A stretch of DNA of 64,000 bases from Salinisphaeraceae bacterium (GCA_002683405.1 NYTH01000009.1:1-64000), one strand, 5' to 3'. Counted from the first letter of the stretch, positions 9,457 to 18,981 are shown. Numbers and translations: made by a program. The notes: generated from the sequence alone by a model not told the origin.

Positions 9457-11061
9457 ATGCAGCGATTCGCCGAGCTTTACACCCGGCTAGACAGCACCAC
9501 GGCCACCAACGACAAGGTCGCCGCCCTAAAGGATTATTTTCAGTCGGCCCCGGCCGAGGATGCGGCCTGGGCCGTGCATTTTCTGGTCGGTCGTCGGCTC
9601 AAGCGGCTGGTGCCCAACGCCCGGCTGCGCGAGTGGGCGGGCGAGGTCACCGGCTATGCGCCGTGGATGATCGAGGAGTGCTATTCGTCCGTCGGCGATC
9701 TGGCGGAAACGGTCACGCTGCTGCTCGACGCCGTGGCCACCGGGCAGCCCGGCCACGATCGTCCGCTGCACGAGTGGGTGGAAACGCGTATCGAGCCACT
9801 GCGCAAGATGGATGAAGCCGATCAGCGCGACGCCGTGACCGGCTGGTGGCGCGACGTGCCGACCGATCAGCGCTTCGTGCTCAATAAACTGCTCACCGGC
9901 GCCTTCCGCGTGGGCGTGGCCAAGCGGCTGGTCACCCGAGCGCTGGCCGAGCATGGCGGGCTGGATACGTCCAAGGTGGCCCACCGGCTCATGGGCCGAT
10001 GGATCCCCAGCGGCCCGTTTTTCGAGCGCCTGCTTGACCCGGAAGACCACGGCGAGGACGCCGCGCAGCCCTATCCCTTCTTCCTGGCCTCGCCCATCGA
10101 GCAGATGGCCGGGGACGCCGGTCCGGTTTCGGACTGGCTGGTGGAATGGAAGTGGGACGGGATCCGCGCCCAGCTCATCCGGCGTCAGGGCCAGTGCCAC
10201 ATCTGGTCACGCGGCGAGGAGCCGATGCCCGGCCGCTTTCCCGAAATCGAGCAGGCCGCCGCGCAACTGCCGGACGGCTGCGTGCTGGATGGTGAAATCC
10301 TGGCCTGGAAAGACGACGCCCCCATGCCTTTTGCCCAGCTGCAGCGGCGTATCGGCCGGCTCAAGCCCTCGGAGAAACTGCAGGCGCAGGCGCCGGTGAT
10401 CTTTCAGGCCTACGATCTGCTGGAAGGCGATGGCCGCGACCTGCGCGACGATCCCATCGAAGCCCGCCGCAGTCGGCTGACCGCCTTGCTGGATGCGGCG
10501 AATGCGGGGCCGGCGCTGCGGATTTCCGGCCGCGTCGAGGCCGACAGCTGGGACCGTCTGGAAGCCCTGCGCGCCGAATCGCGCGAGCGCGGGACCGAGG
10601 GGTTCATACTCAAGCGGGCGGGTTCGCCCTACCGCGTGGGCCGCAAGCGGGGCGACTGGTGGAAGTGGAAGGTCGAGCCCTACACGGTGGATGCCGTGCT
10701 GCTCTACGCCCAGCCCGGCCATGGCCGCCGGTCCAATCTGCTGACCGACTACACCTTCGGCGTCTGGGATGGCGACGAGATTGTGCCGTTCGCCAAAGCC
10801 TATTCGGGCCTGACCGACAAGGAGATTTCGGAACTTGACCGGTGGATTCGGCGTCATACGAAGGAGCGGTTCGGGCCCGTGCGGTCGGTGGAGCTGGCGC
10901 AGGTCTTCGAACTGGCGTTCGAAGGAATTCGCAGCTCCAACCGGCACAAATCCGGCATTGCGGTGCGGTTTCCGCGCATCGCCCGCTGGCGCAGGGATCT
11001 GGCCATTGCCGATGCCGAACAGCTGCAACAGATCCGTGACATGCTGCCCGCCGGCGGCTGA
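9457..11061 (+). CDS. ATP-dependent DNA ligase of the Lhr-associated repair cluster
   Basis: This seals nicks by ligase adenylation, probably in DNA repair. The nucleotidyltransferase motif I is EWKWDGIRAQ, with the adenylated lysine at about residue 232. Later motifs include DGEILAW, TEGFILKR and the WWKWKVEPYTVDAVL segment around motif V. An N-terminal helical DNA-binding domain comes first, and a C-terminal OB domain follows. ATG 9457 is preferred over the open extension to 9394, which overlaps pqiC; the FAELYTRLDSTTATNDK start matches this ligase family. Downstream are a small membrane protein, Lhr-Core helicase and PdeM. The MBL-fold exonuclease that accompanies this ligase in many bacteria is not next to it. 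Confidence 0.9.
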   Translation: MQRFAELYTRLDSTTATNDKVAALKDYFQSAPAEDAAWAVHFLVGRRLKRLVPNARLREWAGEVTGYAPWMIEECYSSVGDLAETVTLLLDAVATGQPGHDRPLHEWVETRIEPLRKMDEADQRDAVTGWWRDVPTDQRFVLNKLLTGAFRVGVAKRLVTRALAEHGGLDTSKVAHRLMGRWIPSGPFFERLLDPEDHGEDAAQPYPFFLASPIEQMAGDAGPVSDWLVEWKWDGIRAQLIRRQGQCHIWSRGEEPMPGRFPEIEQAAAQLPDGCVLDGEILAWKDDAPMPFAQLQRRIGRLKPSEKLQAQAPVIFQAYDLLEGDGRDLRDDPIEARRSRLTALLDAANAGPALRISGRVEADSWDRLEALRAESRERGTEGFILKRAGSPYRVGRKRGDWWKWKVEPYTVDAVLLYAQPGHGRRSNLLTDYTFGVWDGDEIVPFAKAYSGLTDKEISELDRWIRRHTKERFGPVRSVELAQVFELAFEGIRSSNRHKSGIAVRFPRIARWRRDLAIADAEQLQQIRDMLPAGG

Positions 11062-11088
11062 TCAGGATCACGGCTTAACAAGGAACGC

Positions 11089-11352
11089 ATGAAGCACTGG
11101 CGCGAATTTACCTGGAAGGATGTGCTGCGCGTGGGCGCGGGCATGGTGATGTTCGTGCTGGGCCTGGTCGGGCTGGTACTGCCGGTGCTGCAGGGGATTC
11201 TGTTTCTCATCATCTCGGCGTTCCTGCTCGCCCCCTATAGCGACACCGTGCAGGGCTGGCTGGACGCCAGCGAGCGGCGCTACCCGCGGGTGCACGCCCG
11301 CATGCACGAGCTCAGGCAGCGTTTTTTCGGCCGCGGTCACGATGCCGGATGA
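11089..11352 (+). CDS. Small two-helix membrane protein of unknown function (PGPGW/DUF454-like)
   Basis: This 87-residue protein has a hydrophobic hairpin (about residues 16-47, VGAGMVMFVLGLVGLVLPVL then LFLIISAFLLAP) and a basic, His- and Arg-rich tail. The layout GLVGLVLPV...LAPYS resembles small PGPGW or DUF454 membrane proteins, but the diagnostic motif is absent, so the family is not certain. AAGGA lies 7 bases before the ATG. The gene sits between the ligase and helicase genes, and its end overlaps the helicase start by 11 bp, which implies co-expression with repair enzymes. Confidence 0.7.
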   Translation: MKHWREFTWKDVLRVGAGMVMFVLGLVGLVLPVLQGILFLIISAFLLAPYSDTVQGWLDASERRYPRVHARMHELRQRFFGRGHDAG

Positions 11353-13861
11353 CGGCGGCCCCGACGCCGCCAAGCGGATTGAAGCCTGGTTTGACGAGCG
11401 CGGCTGGCAGGTCTTCGACTTCCAGCGTGCCGTCTGGTCCGCCTACGCGCGGGGCGAGTCCGGTCTGATCCACGCGCCTACGGGCACCGGCAAATCGCTG
11501 GCCGCCTGGCTGGGGCCGGTCATGCAGTGGATGGACGCGGCCGGCGGGAACGATTCGGGCGACAGAACACCGCCCATCCAGGTTCTCTGGATTACGCCGC
11601 TGCGGGCACTGGCCGCGGACACCACGGAGAACCTGAAAAAGCCCATCGATGATCTCGGCCTGCCCTGGACGGTGGAACGCCGTACCGGCGACACGCCGTC
11701 GAGCACCAAGGCGCGGCAGAAGAAAAAGCTGCCCAGCGCGCTGGTGACCACGCCCGAAAGCCTGTCGCTGCTGCTCAGCTATGCCGATCACGACAAGCTG
11801 TTTGCCTCGCTCAAATGCGTGGTCGTCGACGAGTGGCACGAACTGCTCGGCAACAAGCGTGGCGTGCAGCTGGAGCTTTGCCTGGCGCGGCTGCGCGAGC
11901 TGCGGCCCGAATTGGCCACCTGGGGGTTGTCCGCCACGCTGGCGAATCTGGAGCAGGCCCGCGACGTGCTGCTGGGCGGCCGGCCCGGCCGACTGGTCAC
12001 CGGCGCACTGCAGAAGGACACGGTGATAATGGGGCTGATTCCGGCTGAAATCGAGCGTTTTCCCTGGGGCGGACACATGGGCACACGGCTGGTGCCACAG
12101 GTGGTGACCGCGCTGGAGCAGGCGCGCACCAGTCTGTTGTTCACCAATACCCGTTCGCAGGCCGAGCTCTGGCATCAGGCGCTCATTCGCGAGCGGCCCG
12201 ACTGGGTGGATCAGATTGCCCTGCATCACGGTTCGCTGGATCGCGGCCTGCGTGATCGGGTGGAGGCGATGCTGCGAGCCGGCGATATTCGCTGCGTGGT
12301 CGCGACCAGCAGTCTGGATCTGGGCGTGGATTTCTCGCCCGTGGAGCAGGTGCTGCAGGTTGGCAGCCCCAAGGGCGTGGCCCGGCTGCTGCAGCGGGCC
12401 GGGCGTTCCGGTCATCAGCCGGGCGCGCAGAGCGCGGTGCTGTGCGTGCCCACCCACGCCTTCGAGCTGGTGGAAATCGCAGCGGCCCGGCGCATGGCGC
12501 TGGCCGGGCGCATCGAGGCCCGCCCGCCGCTGCACAAACCGCTCGACGTGCTGGCCCAGCACGTGGTCACCCGCGCGCTGGGCGGCGGCTTCGAAGCGCC
12601 CGCACTGCGCCGTGAGGTCGAGCAGGCCTGGGCCTATCGCGACCTGCAGGATGACGAATGGGCCTGGATACTCGATTTCGTGACGCGCGGCGGCTCTGCG
12701 CTGGCGGCCTATCCGGATTTTCATCGCGTGGTGGAAGAGGCCGGCCGCTATACCGTGCCCAGCCGCCGCCATGCGCAACGCCACCGCATGACGGTGGGGA
12801 CGATCACGTCGGATGCGGCCATGCAGGTCAGTTTCATGAGGGGCGGCCGGCTGGGCAGCGTGGAGGAGAGCTTCATCGCCAGGCTGCGCCCCGGGGACAG
12901 TTTCCTGTTCGCCGGCCGGCTGCTGGAGCTCGTGCGGGTGCGCGATCTGACCGCCTATGTGCGCAACGCCACGCGCAAGGGCCGCAATGTGCCGCGCTGG
13001 GCAGGCGGCCGCATGGCCATTTCCGGTACGCTGGGCACCGCGATCCGCGAACTGCTCGAGGCGGCCCGCGAAGGTCGCCTGGACGAGCCGGAAATGGCGG
13101 CGCTGGCGCCGCTTCTGAAGATCCAGCAGAGTTGGTCCGCCCTGCCGCGTGCCGACGAATTGCTGGTGGAAAGCACCCGTAGCCGGGAAGGGCGGCATCT
13201 TTTCTTTTATCCTTTCGCAGGCCGGCTGGTCCACGAGGGTCTGTCGGCGCTGGTGGCCTGGCGGCTGGCGCAGACGCGGCCGGTTACCTTTCGGTTTTCG
13301 GTGAATGATTACGGTTTCGAGCTGGTCTGGCGCGGCCCGGCGAAGGACGCGCCGGATTTCGAGCCGGCCGACCTGGAAGCCGCGCTGTCGCCCGACAACC
13401 TGCTGGACGACTTGCTGGCCTGTCTGAACGCGGCCGAGCTGTCCAGACGGCAATTCCGCGACATCGCCCGCGTGGCGGGGCTGGTGTTCACCGGCTATCC
13501 CGGCGCGGGAAAGACCGCGCGGCAGGTTCAGGCCTCCAGCGGCCTGCTGTTCGATGTGCTCAGCCGCTACGACGAGGGCAACCTGCTGCTCGCCCAGGCC
13601 CGGCGGGAGGTGCTGGAAAGCCAGCTGGACATGAGCCGGCTGAGCGCCTGTCTGGATACGTTGAAAGCGCAGCGGCTGGTGCTCCAGCCGACCGATCGGC
13701 TCACGCCGCTGGCGTTCCCGCTCTGGGTGGAGCGTATCGCCAGCCAGGTCACTACGGAAAGCTGGCGCGACCGGGTGGAACGCATGGTCGTGCAGCTGGA
13801 AAAGGCTTCGGACAAGACAACGCAACCGGCAACCAAGAGAGCCCGGAACCGACAACATTGA
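11342..13861 (+). CDS. lhr: Lhr-Core DNA helicase (ligase-associated DExH-box helicase)
   Basis: Lhr-Core enzymes are ATP-driven 3'-to-5' helicases of superfamily 2. The 839-residue length matches ligase-associated members. Walker A is HAPTGTGKS (Lys about residue 51), motif II is VVDEWHE, motif III is LSATLAN, and motif VI includes QRAGRSGHQPG. A winged-helix and Lhr-specific C-terminal region follow. The start overlaps the small membrane protein by 11 bp and the stop overlaps the PdeM start, so ligase, helicase and nuclease appear translationally coupled. Known relatives work in an uncharacterised DNA-repair route together with the ligase and PdeM. Confidence 0.93.
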   Translation: MPDDGGPDAAKRIEAWFDERGWQVFDFQRAVWSAYARGESGLIHAPTGTGKSLAAWLGPVMQWMDAAGGNDSGDRTPPIQVLWITPLRALAADTTENLKKPIDDLGLPWTVERRTGDTPSSTKARQKKKLPSALVTTPESLSLLLSYADHDKLFASLKCVVVDEWHELLGNKRGVQLELCLARLRELRPELATWGLSATLANLEQARDVLLGGRPGRLVTGALQKDTVIMGLIPAEIERFPWGGHMGTRLVPQVVTALEQARTSLLFTNTRSQAELWHQALIRERPDWVDQIALHHGSLDRGLRDRVEAMLRAGDIRCVVATSSLDLGVDFSPVEQVLQVGSPKGVARLLQRAGRSGHQPGAQSAVLCVPTHAFELVEIAAARRMALAGRIEARPPLHKPLDVLAQHVVTRALGGGFEAPALRREVEQAWAYRDLQDDEWAWILDFVTRGGSALAAYPDFHRVVEEAGRYTVPSRRHAQRHRMTVGTITSDAAMQVSFMRGGRLGSVEESFIARLRPGDSFLFAGRLLELVRVRDLTAYVRNATRKGRNVPRWAGGRMAISGTLGTAIRELLEAAREGRLDEPEMAALAPLLKIQQSWSALPRADELLVESTRSREGRHLFFYPFAGRLVHEGLSALVAWRLAQTRPVTFRFSVNDYGFELVWRGPAKDAPDFEPADLEAALSPDNLLDDLLACLNAAELSRRQFRDIARVAGLVFTGYPGAGKTARQVQASSGLLFDVLSRYDEGNLLLAQARREVLESQLDMSRLSACLDTLKAQRLVLQPTDRLTPLAFPLWVERIASQVTTESWRDRVERMVVQLEKASDKTTQPATKRARNRQH

Positions 13862-14514
13862 ACTGGTTCGACACACATATCTGCGGTGAGCATCTGCGCC
13901 TGTCGCCGGATCGCGCCCTGTACTGGCCGCGCCATGAGCGGTTGCTGCTGGCCGATCCGCACTTCGGCAAGGGCGGCGTGTTCCGGCAGAACGGCCTGGC
14001 CGTACCCAGCGGCGACACCGGCGCCGACCTGGACCGCGTGTCGCACCTTATTGAAGAAACAGGCGCCCGCGAGCTGTTCGTTCTGGGGGATTTTCTGCAC
14101 GCGCCGCCCCGCGGCAGCGAGCCCTGGCTGGAGCGCTTCAGCCAGTGGCGCCGGCGGCATGCAGCGCTGCGCGTGGTGGTCACCCGCGGCAATCACGATC
14201 GCCTCAGCCGCGCCCCGGCGCAGTGGGATATCGAATGGCAGCCCGGGCCGATCGTCTGCCCGCCCTTCGTGCTTCAGCACGAACCGGCACCCAGCGACGC
14301 AGGCTATGTGCTGGCGGGTCACCTGCATCCGGTGGTACGGCTGGGCAGCGCGCGGGAAAGCCTGCGCACACCGGTGTTCTGGTTCGGTGATGCGGTCGGC
14401 GTGCTGCCGGCGTTCGGCAGTTTCACGGGGGGCAGCAAGATCAGGCCGCAGCCCGGTGACCGGTTGTTCGCGGTGGGCCCGGACATCGTCGAGTTGACGC
14501 TGGCAGGCGCCTGA
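13858..14514 (+). CDS. pdeM: Ligase-associated DNA endonuclease PdeM (metallophosphoesterase)
   Basis: This is a calcineurin-like metallophosphoesterase. The metal-binding motifs are all visible: LADPHFGKGG (D-x-H), LGDFLH (GD), TRGNHD (GNH) and AGHLHP (GHxH). Family members described from Pseudomonas are manganese-dependent DNA nucleases. The start is a TTG overlapping the helicase stop; the N-terminal NWFDTHICGEHLRLSPDRAL matches the expected beginning of the family. It is 218 residues long and is the last gene of the repair set, 3 bp before the MATE gene. Confidence 0.88.
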   Translation: MNWFDTHICGEHLRLSPDRALYWPRHERLLLADPHFGKGGVFRQNGLAVPSGDTGADLDRVSHLIEETGARELFVLGDFLHAPPRGSEPWLERFSQWRRRHAALRVVVTRGNHDRLSRAPAQWDIEWQPGPIVCPPFVLQHEPAPSDAGYVLAGHLHPVVRLGSARESLRTPVFWFGDAVGVLPAFGSFTGGSKIRPQPGDRLFAVGPDIVELTLAGA

Positions 14515-14517
14515 GCC

Positions 14518-15873
14518 ATGGCTACAAGCGAAGCACAGGCGGCCGCCTCGGCGGGTCGGGCGCGGCTGACGACCGGGCCGGTCTGGCGGCACCTGGTCAA
14601 TCTGGGTGTGCCCATGGCCTGGGGCATCTTCGCGGTGATCGCCTTCAACGTGGTGGACACCTATTTCGTCGGCCAGCTGGGTACCGAGCCGCTGGCGGCG
14701 CTGGCCTTCACCTTTCCGGTCGCCATGACGGTGACCAGCCTGGCGATCGGGCTGGGTATTGGCACCGCGTCGGTGCTGGCGCGGGCCATCGGCAGCGCCG
14801 ACGAATCCGAGGTGCGGCGGCTCACCACCGATAGTCTGCTGCTCTCTACGCTGCTGGTCACGGCCCTGGCCATCATCGGCATCCTCACTATCGATCCGCT
14901 ATTCGCGCTGATCGGCGCGGGACCGGACACGCTGCCGCTGCTGCGCGAGTACATGGTCGTCTGGTACATCGGCATGCCCATGCTCGTGGTGCCCATGATC
15001 GGCAATTTCGCCATGCGGGCCTGGGGCGACGCGCTGTTCCCCAGCCTGCTGATGACCATCAGCGCCATCATCAACGGCGTGCTCGACCCGTTCCTGATTT
15101 TCGGCTGGTGGGTCTTTCCGGAACTCGGGATCCAGGGGGCGGCCTACGCGTCACTGGTGGCGCGCACGATCACCCTGATTGCGGCCATAGCCATCCTGCA
15201 TGGCCGCATGCGCATGATCGACTGGCATCTGCCCCGGCCGGGCCATCTCTGGGCGTCGGCACGCCAGATCGGGCATATTGCCGGCCCGGCGGCCGCCACC
15301 AACGGGATCAATCCGCTGGCCAACGGTCTGGTGACCGCCTTCGTTGCGGGCTACGGCTCGGCGGCCGTGGCCGGCTTTGGCGTGGCCACCCGCATCGAGG
15401 CCCTGGCGCTCATTCCCATGCTCGCGCTGACGGCCGGGCTGGGCCCCATCGTCGGTCAGAACTGGGGGGCCGACGAGCGTGAGCGGGTGCACCTGGCGCT
15501 GCGCCAGTCGGCGGGGTTCTGTTTGTTCTGGGGTGCCGGGATCGCGCTGGTCATGGCGCTGCTGGCGCGTCCGCTGGCGGGCCTGTTCGACGAGCATGCC
15601 GAGACCATCGACGCCGCGGTGCTCTACCTGCACATCGTGCCCGCCAGCTTTGCCGCCTACGGTGTGCTCATCTGCGTGAATTCCGCCATGAACGCGGCCG
15701 GCAAGCCGCTGGTCGCCACGGCGCTCATGGTGTCCCGCACGTTCCTGCTCTACGTGCCCCTGGCCTGGCTGGGTGCGCAGTACATTGGCCTCTGGGCCAT
15801 CTTCGCCGCCGGTCTGGTGGCCAGCCTGATCACCGGTGGACTGGCCTGGGTGCAGCGGGGGCGGTTGCTGTAG
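14518..15873 (+). CDS. MATE family multidrug/cation antiporter
   Basis: A 451-residue protein with 12 predicted membrane helices in two related halves. Signature stretches include VPMAWGIFAVIAFNVVDTYFVGQLG near the N-terminus and the internal repeat AFVAGYGSAAVAGFGVATRI followed by LGPIVGQNWGA. MATE exporters use a sodium or proton gradient to expel cationic drugs or metabolites. It begins 3 bp after pdeM and may be read from the same transcript. Substrate cannot be inferred. The 81 bp after it, before the convergent response regulator, contain no recognisable terminator. Confidence 0.9.
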   Translation: MATSEAQAAASAGRARLTTGPVWRHLVNLGVPMAWGIFAVIAFNVVDTYFVGQLGTEPLAALAFTFPVAMTVTSLAIGLGIGTASVLARAIGSADESEVRRLTTDSLLLSTLLVTALAIIGILTIDPLFALIGAGPDTLPLLREYMVVWYIGMPMLVVPMIGNFAMRAWGDALFPSLLMTISAIINGVLDPFLIFGWWVFPELGIQGAAYASLVARTITLIAAIAILHGRMRMIDWHLPRPGHLWASARQIGHIAGPAAATNGINPLANGLVTAFVAGYGSAAVAGFGVATRIEALALIPMLALTAGLGPIVGQNWGADERERVHLALRQSAGFCLFWGAGIALVMALLARPLAGLFDEHAETIDAAVLYLHIVPASFAAYGVLICVNSAMNAAGKPLVATALMVSRTFLLYVPLAWLGAQYIGLWAIFAAGLVASLITGGLAWVQRGRLL

Positions 15874-15954
15874 GCCGTGGGCGATTCGCGCGCATCTGAG
15901 CGTGAAACGCAGCCCCCCTGGCAACATGCGCCCGGGCGAGGCCGGTCAGGCAGC

Positions 15955-16605
15955 CTAAAGGTCCCGGTTGATCAGCCCGAGCCGGGATGCCGCCAGCGCC
16001 GCTTCGGCCCGGCTGCTGACTTCCAGCTTGCGATACACGCTCTTGATGTAGCCGGCCGCCGTGTTGCGAGTCAGCCCCATCGACTCGGCCACCTCGTTCA
16101 GTCGATAGCCCTTGGCGATCAGGATGAGGGTTTCCTTCTCGCGGGGTGAAAGCTGTACCGCCCCGGCGTCGGCGGGTTCCGGTTCGAAAATCTTGAGCAG
16201 CCGCCGCGCGATTACGGGGGACAGGGGCGGCTCTCCGTTGCAGATCCCCTGCAACTGGCTGACCATTCTTGCAGGCGACTGATCCTTCAGCAGATAGCCC
16301 GCTGCGCCGGCGCGCAAGGCCGGAAACACATGCTGATCGTCGGCGTAGATGGTCGTGACCACGCACTGACAGGCTGGCTGGTCCTGTCTTAGCGCTCGGA
16401 TGAGATCGGCGCCGTTGCCGTCCGGCAGGCCAAGGTCAACGAGCGCGATGTCCGGTGCGCTGTCTGCCACGGCGCGGTAGGCCGAAGCCAGATCGGGCGC
16501 CAGACGGACCTCGATGCCGGGAAAGGCCGCCATCAGCACCTCGCTGAACGTCTGTCTCGGGGCGGGCAGGTCCTCGACCACCAGCGCGTTATTGAGTTTC
16601 TTCAT
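15955..16605 (-). CDS. NarL/LuxR-family response regulator
   Basis: A receiver domain (phospho-acceptor Asp in VDLGLPDGNG, acidic pocket VVEDL, switch Lys in YLLKDQS) is joined to a LuxR-type helix-turn-helix (LSPREKETLILIAKGYRLNEVAESMGL). ATG 16605 is chosen because GGAGG lies about 10 bases upstream and because it gives an ATGA overlap with the kinase stop. A frame extension to 16626 is less likely. It is the cognate regulator of the kinase at 16602-18947. Target genes are unknown, but the divergent lipoprotein gene is the nearest candidate. Confidence 0.9.
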   Translation of the reverse strand: MKKLNNALVVEDLPAPRQTFSEVLMAAFPGIEVRLAPDLASAYRAVADSAPDIALVDLGLPDGNGADLIRALRQDQPACQCVVTTIYADDQHVFPALRAGAAGYLLKDQSPARMVSQLQGICNGEPPLSPVIARRLLKIFEPEPADAGAVQLSPREKETLILIAKGYRLNEVAESMGLTRNTAAGYIKSVYRKLEVSSRAEAALAASRLGLINRDL

Positions 16606-18947
16606 CCGGACCGGGCCTCCGGCCACGATTGTGAATATCGACCATCCGGGCTCGTGGCGACCGCGTCGGACGGCAACACAGACCCCTTGTCGGCTTCGAA
16701 TGCGGGAGGAGGAAACGGCATCGACCAGCGCGTTACCAGCTCGTGCTGCTCGAGCTGCCAGTTCAGCGTGCCGCCGTGGCGGGCGATGCGCTCACGCAGG
16801 CTGCCCAGGCCGACCGATGCCTCCCATTGCTCGGGGGGCACACCGGCGTACGCGTGCCGCACCGCGCAGGCAAGCGCCGTGTCCGTGAGCTCGATCATGA
16901 CCGCCAGCCGCGCCGGCCGAGCATGGCGAATGGCGTTGGTGACCGCCTCCCGCAGGACCCGCGTCAGCGCTAGACATCCGCCCCCGGAGAAACCGGGCTG
17001 CCCACACTCGCCTGAAGTCTGCCAGTCCAGCACGACGCCGGCCGCTTCGCAGCGCTCCGCCACCTCGGCCCGCCAGTCGCCGAGCGCATCGACCAGCGGC
17101 ATGCGGTGAGGTTGCATGCTGTAGACCACCGAGCGGAGTTCGGTCAGGGCATCGCGTACCCGATCGGCATACGGCTCGTCCAGCAAATGCGCCAGCGTGA
17201 GCAGTCGAGCGCCGACATCGTCGTGCAGGTCGCAGGCGACGCGGTGTCGTTCTGCCGCCACCGCGTATTCCAGTCCCTGGCGGTAGCGCAGCAGCTCCGC
17301 AAAAAGAGCGCGGACGTCCGCCAGCAGTTCCACATCGCGCACGTTGAAAAGCCGGGTCCCGTGCTGGCAGAAATGCAGTTGCTGAGCCGGTACGTCGTCG
17401 TCGCCCGCCACGTTCAGGATCAGCCCGTTTTCGGCCACCGAGTCGCGGGTCTCGGGTGGCGCATGGCCGAATCGCGCCGGCAGGAATGCCTGCGAAAGCA
17501 GTGCCCGCCAGGCCGTCTGGGAATCGTCTTCCGGGCGGGCCAGTACGCCGGTGACCAGCCGCAGCAACGCGTTGGGTGATCGCGCGCGATGGGTGGTGGT
17601 TACACGTGACATCAGCCACTGTCGAATCGGGAAGTAGACCCAGCCGGCAATCGCCATGGATGCCAGCAGCGACAGATGCGCGTTTAGACTCAGCACGTAA
17701 ATGAGCAGCAGATCCAGTGCGATGACGATCAGGCCACCCGCAAACACCGCCCAGGCCACGAACCACCAGCGATCAAGGCGGAACAGCCGGTAGCGCAGCA
17801 CGCCGAACGCCACGCCCACATGGATGAGCGCGAAGAAACCGAATGCGTAACCCTGGATCGCGCCGCTGTCGTAGCCGAGCGCCGCCGGCACGTATACGAA
17901 CCCCAGAAATGCGCCGCTGCCGAACAGCCAGGACAACAGGAACCAGCGCAGTGCGGCACGCTCCAGCGGATCGTTTCGGGTCTTGCGCCACTGCGCGGCG
18001 GCCAGGGCCAGAGTCAGCAGATAGCCGGCCATGATGGGCATGTGGCCTATCAGTTCCACCGAATCGTGCAGACGCAGGGGGATGGCCAGTCCGAACGCCA
18101 GGTACATGCCCACGATCCAGGGGCCGGCCGGTAGCCGGGCCAGCCGGGTCGGGTAGTACCAGAGCACCGCGATCAGACCGCCACAAAACAGCAGCGCCCC
18201 CATCTCGTTGAGCGCGGACAGGCCCATGAACAGCCGGCCATCAATGGCCAGTTCGCGCGTACTGTAGACCGACGCTGCGCTGGCAAAACTCATCAGGCCC
18301 AGGCCGGTCAGCGCATAGTATCGGGCGGCAGGATCCCGATGCCGGTAGGCCCAGACGCTGGCGCCAGCCAGCAGCCCGATCAAGCCACAGACTAGCTGGA
18401 ACCAGAAGACCGGTGGCAGGCTGGACAGCGCGCGATCGGGCCGCGGGGTAACCTGGATCACGCCCTGGGTCGTGAGCAGTTCGACGACCGGTGACTGGAG
18501 CGCTGCGTGCAGCCGGCTCTGCCGCTCGAAAAATTCGTCCATCGCCGAGTAGCGCTTGAACACCATGTCCGGCTCGGGCGTCAGGTCGACCGGTTCCAGC
18601 GTGACGCCGCTGTCGGCGGTGCCGGCGATGGCGGTCACGGACTGGCCGGGCCGCAGCCGGCCCAGGGCGGGGCCGGCGCGAACATGCGCCACGTAAACCC
18701 TTTCGCCGTCGGCGCGCCAGCTGACGCCCAGGCTGGGCGTCTGCGTGCTTATCCACACCGCAGCCGTGACGACGCCCGCGCCAACAAAGGCAGCCGCCAG
18801 CAAGATGCTGGCGGGCGCTAGCTTCAACACTGGCCGCACACCCACCCCCTGTTTCTGACGTACGTCCCGCAATCCAGCGACCAGGGCAGAACGGTCGTTC
18901 CGGGCGCTGTGTCTCGCGCCGAAGATGATACGCGGTTCCTGCCGCAT
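16602..18947 (-). CDS. Multi-pass membrane sensor histidine kinase (HisKA_3 type)
   Basis: About 781 residues. A first helix (about LAPASILLAAAFVGAGVVTAAVW) is followed by a periplasmic stretch of roughly 120 residues with a PDZ-like look (VRAGPALGRLRPGQSVTAIAG). Seven or more membrane helices come next, then a cytoplasmic region and kinase core. The phospho-acceptor His is in HRVACDLHDDVGARLL, and the ATPase N-box is REAVTNAIRHA. ATG 18947 is chosen, but the frame is open to GTG 18995, so the exact start is uncertain. It forms an operon with the regulator downstream and is divergent from the large lipoprotein. The sensed signal is unknown. Confidence 0.85.
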   Translation of the reverse strand: MRQEPRIIFGARHSARNDRSALVAGLRDVRQKQGVGVRPVLKLAPASILLAAAFVGAGVVTAAVWISTQTPSLGVSWRADGERVYVAHVRAGPALGRLRPGQSVTAIAGTADSGVTLEPVDLTPEPDMVFKRYSAMDEFFERQSRLHAALQSPVVELLTTQGVIQVTPRPDRALSSLPPVFWFQLVCGLIGLLAGASVWAYRHRDPAARYYALTGLGLMSFASAASVYSTRELAIDGRLFMGLSALNEMGALLFCGGLIAVLWYYPTRLARLPAGPWIVGMYLAFGLAIPLRLHDSVELIGHMPIMAGYLLTLALAAAQWRKTRNDPLERAALRWFLLSWLFGSGAFLGFVYVPAALGYDSGAIQGYAFGFFALIHVGVAFGVLRYRLFRLDRWWFVAWAVFAGGLIVIALDLLLIYVLSLNAHLSLLASMAIAGWVYFPIRQWLMSRVTTTHRARSPNALLRLVTGVLARPEDDSQTAWRALLSQAFLPARFGHAPPETRDSVAENGLILNVAGDDDVPAQQLHFCQHGTRLFNVRDVELLADVRALFAELLRYRQGLEYAVAAERHRVACDLHDDVGARLLTLAHLLDEPYADRVRDALTELRSVVYSMQPHRMPLVDALGDWRAEVAERCEAAGVVLDWQTSGECGQPGFSGGGCLALTRVLREAVTNAIRHARPARLAVMIELTDTALACAVRHAYAGVPPEQWEASVGLGSLRERIARHGGTLNWQLEQHELVTRWSMPFPPPAFEADKGSVLPSDAVATSPDGRYSQSWPEARSG

Positions 18948-18963
18948 CGCTGCTTCATTTTTT

Positions 18964-18981
18964 ACCCCTATCTGGGGGGAT
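18964..18981. promoter_or_regulatory. GC-rich palindrome in the kinase/lipoprotein intergenic region
   Basis: The sequence ACCCC-TATCT-GGGGGGAT contains an inverted CCCC/GGGG repeat 17 bp upstream of the preferred kinase start and 78 bp upstream of the lipoprotein ATG. It could be an operator for the adjacent LuxR-type regulator acting on one or both divergent genes. That role is inferred from position only. If the kinase starts at GTG 18995 it would lie inside the coding region. Confidence 0.35.

Noticed and set aside
11312..13876. Minus-strand open frame of about 854 residues
   Set aside because: It is antisense to the Lhr-Core helicase with all its motifs; the minus-strand product has no recognisable domain.
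15830..16366. Minus-strand frame overlapping the LuxR-type regulator
   Set aside because: It is an out-of-frame copy of the regulator and MATE ends with no domain features.
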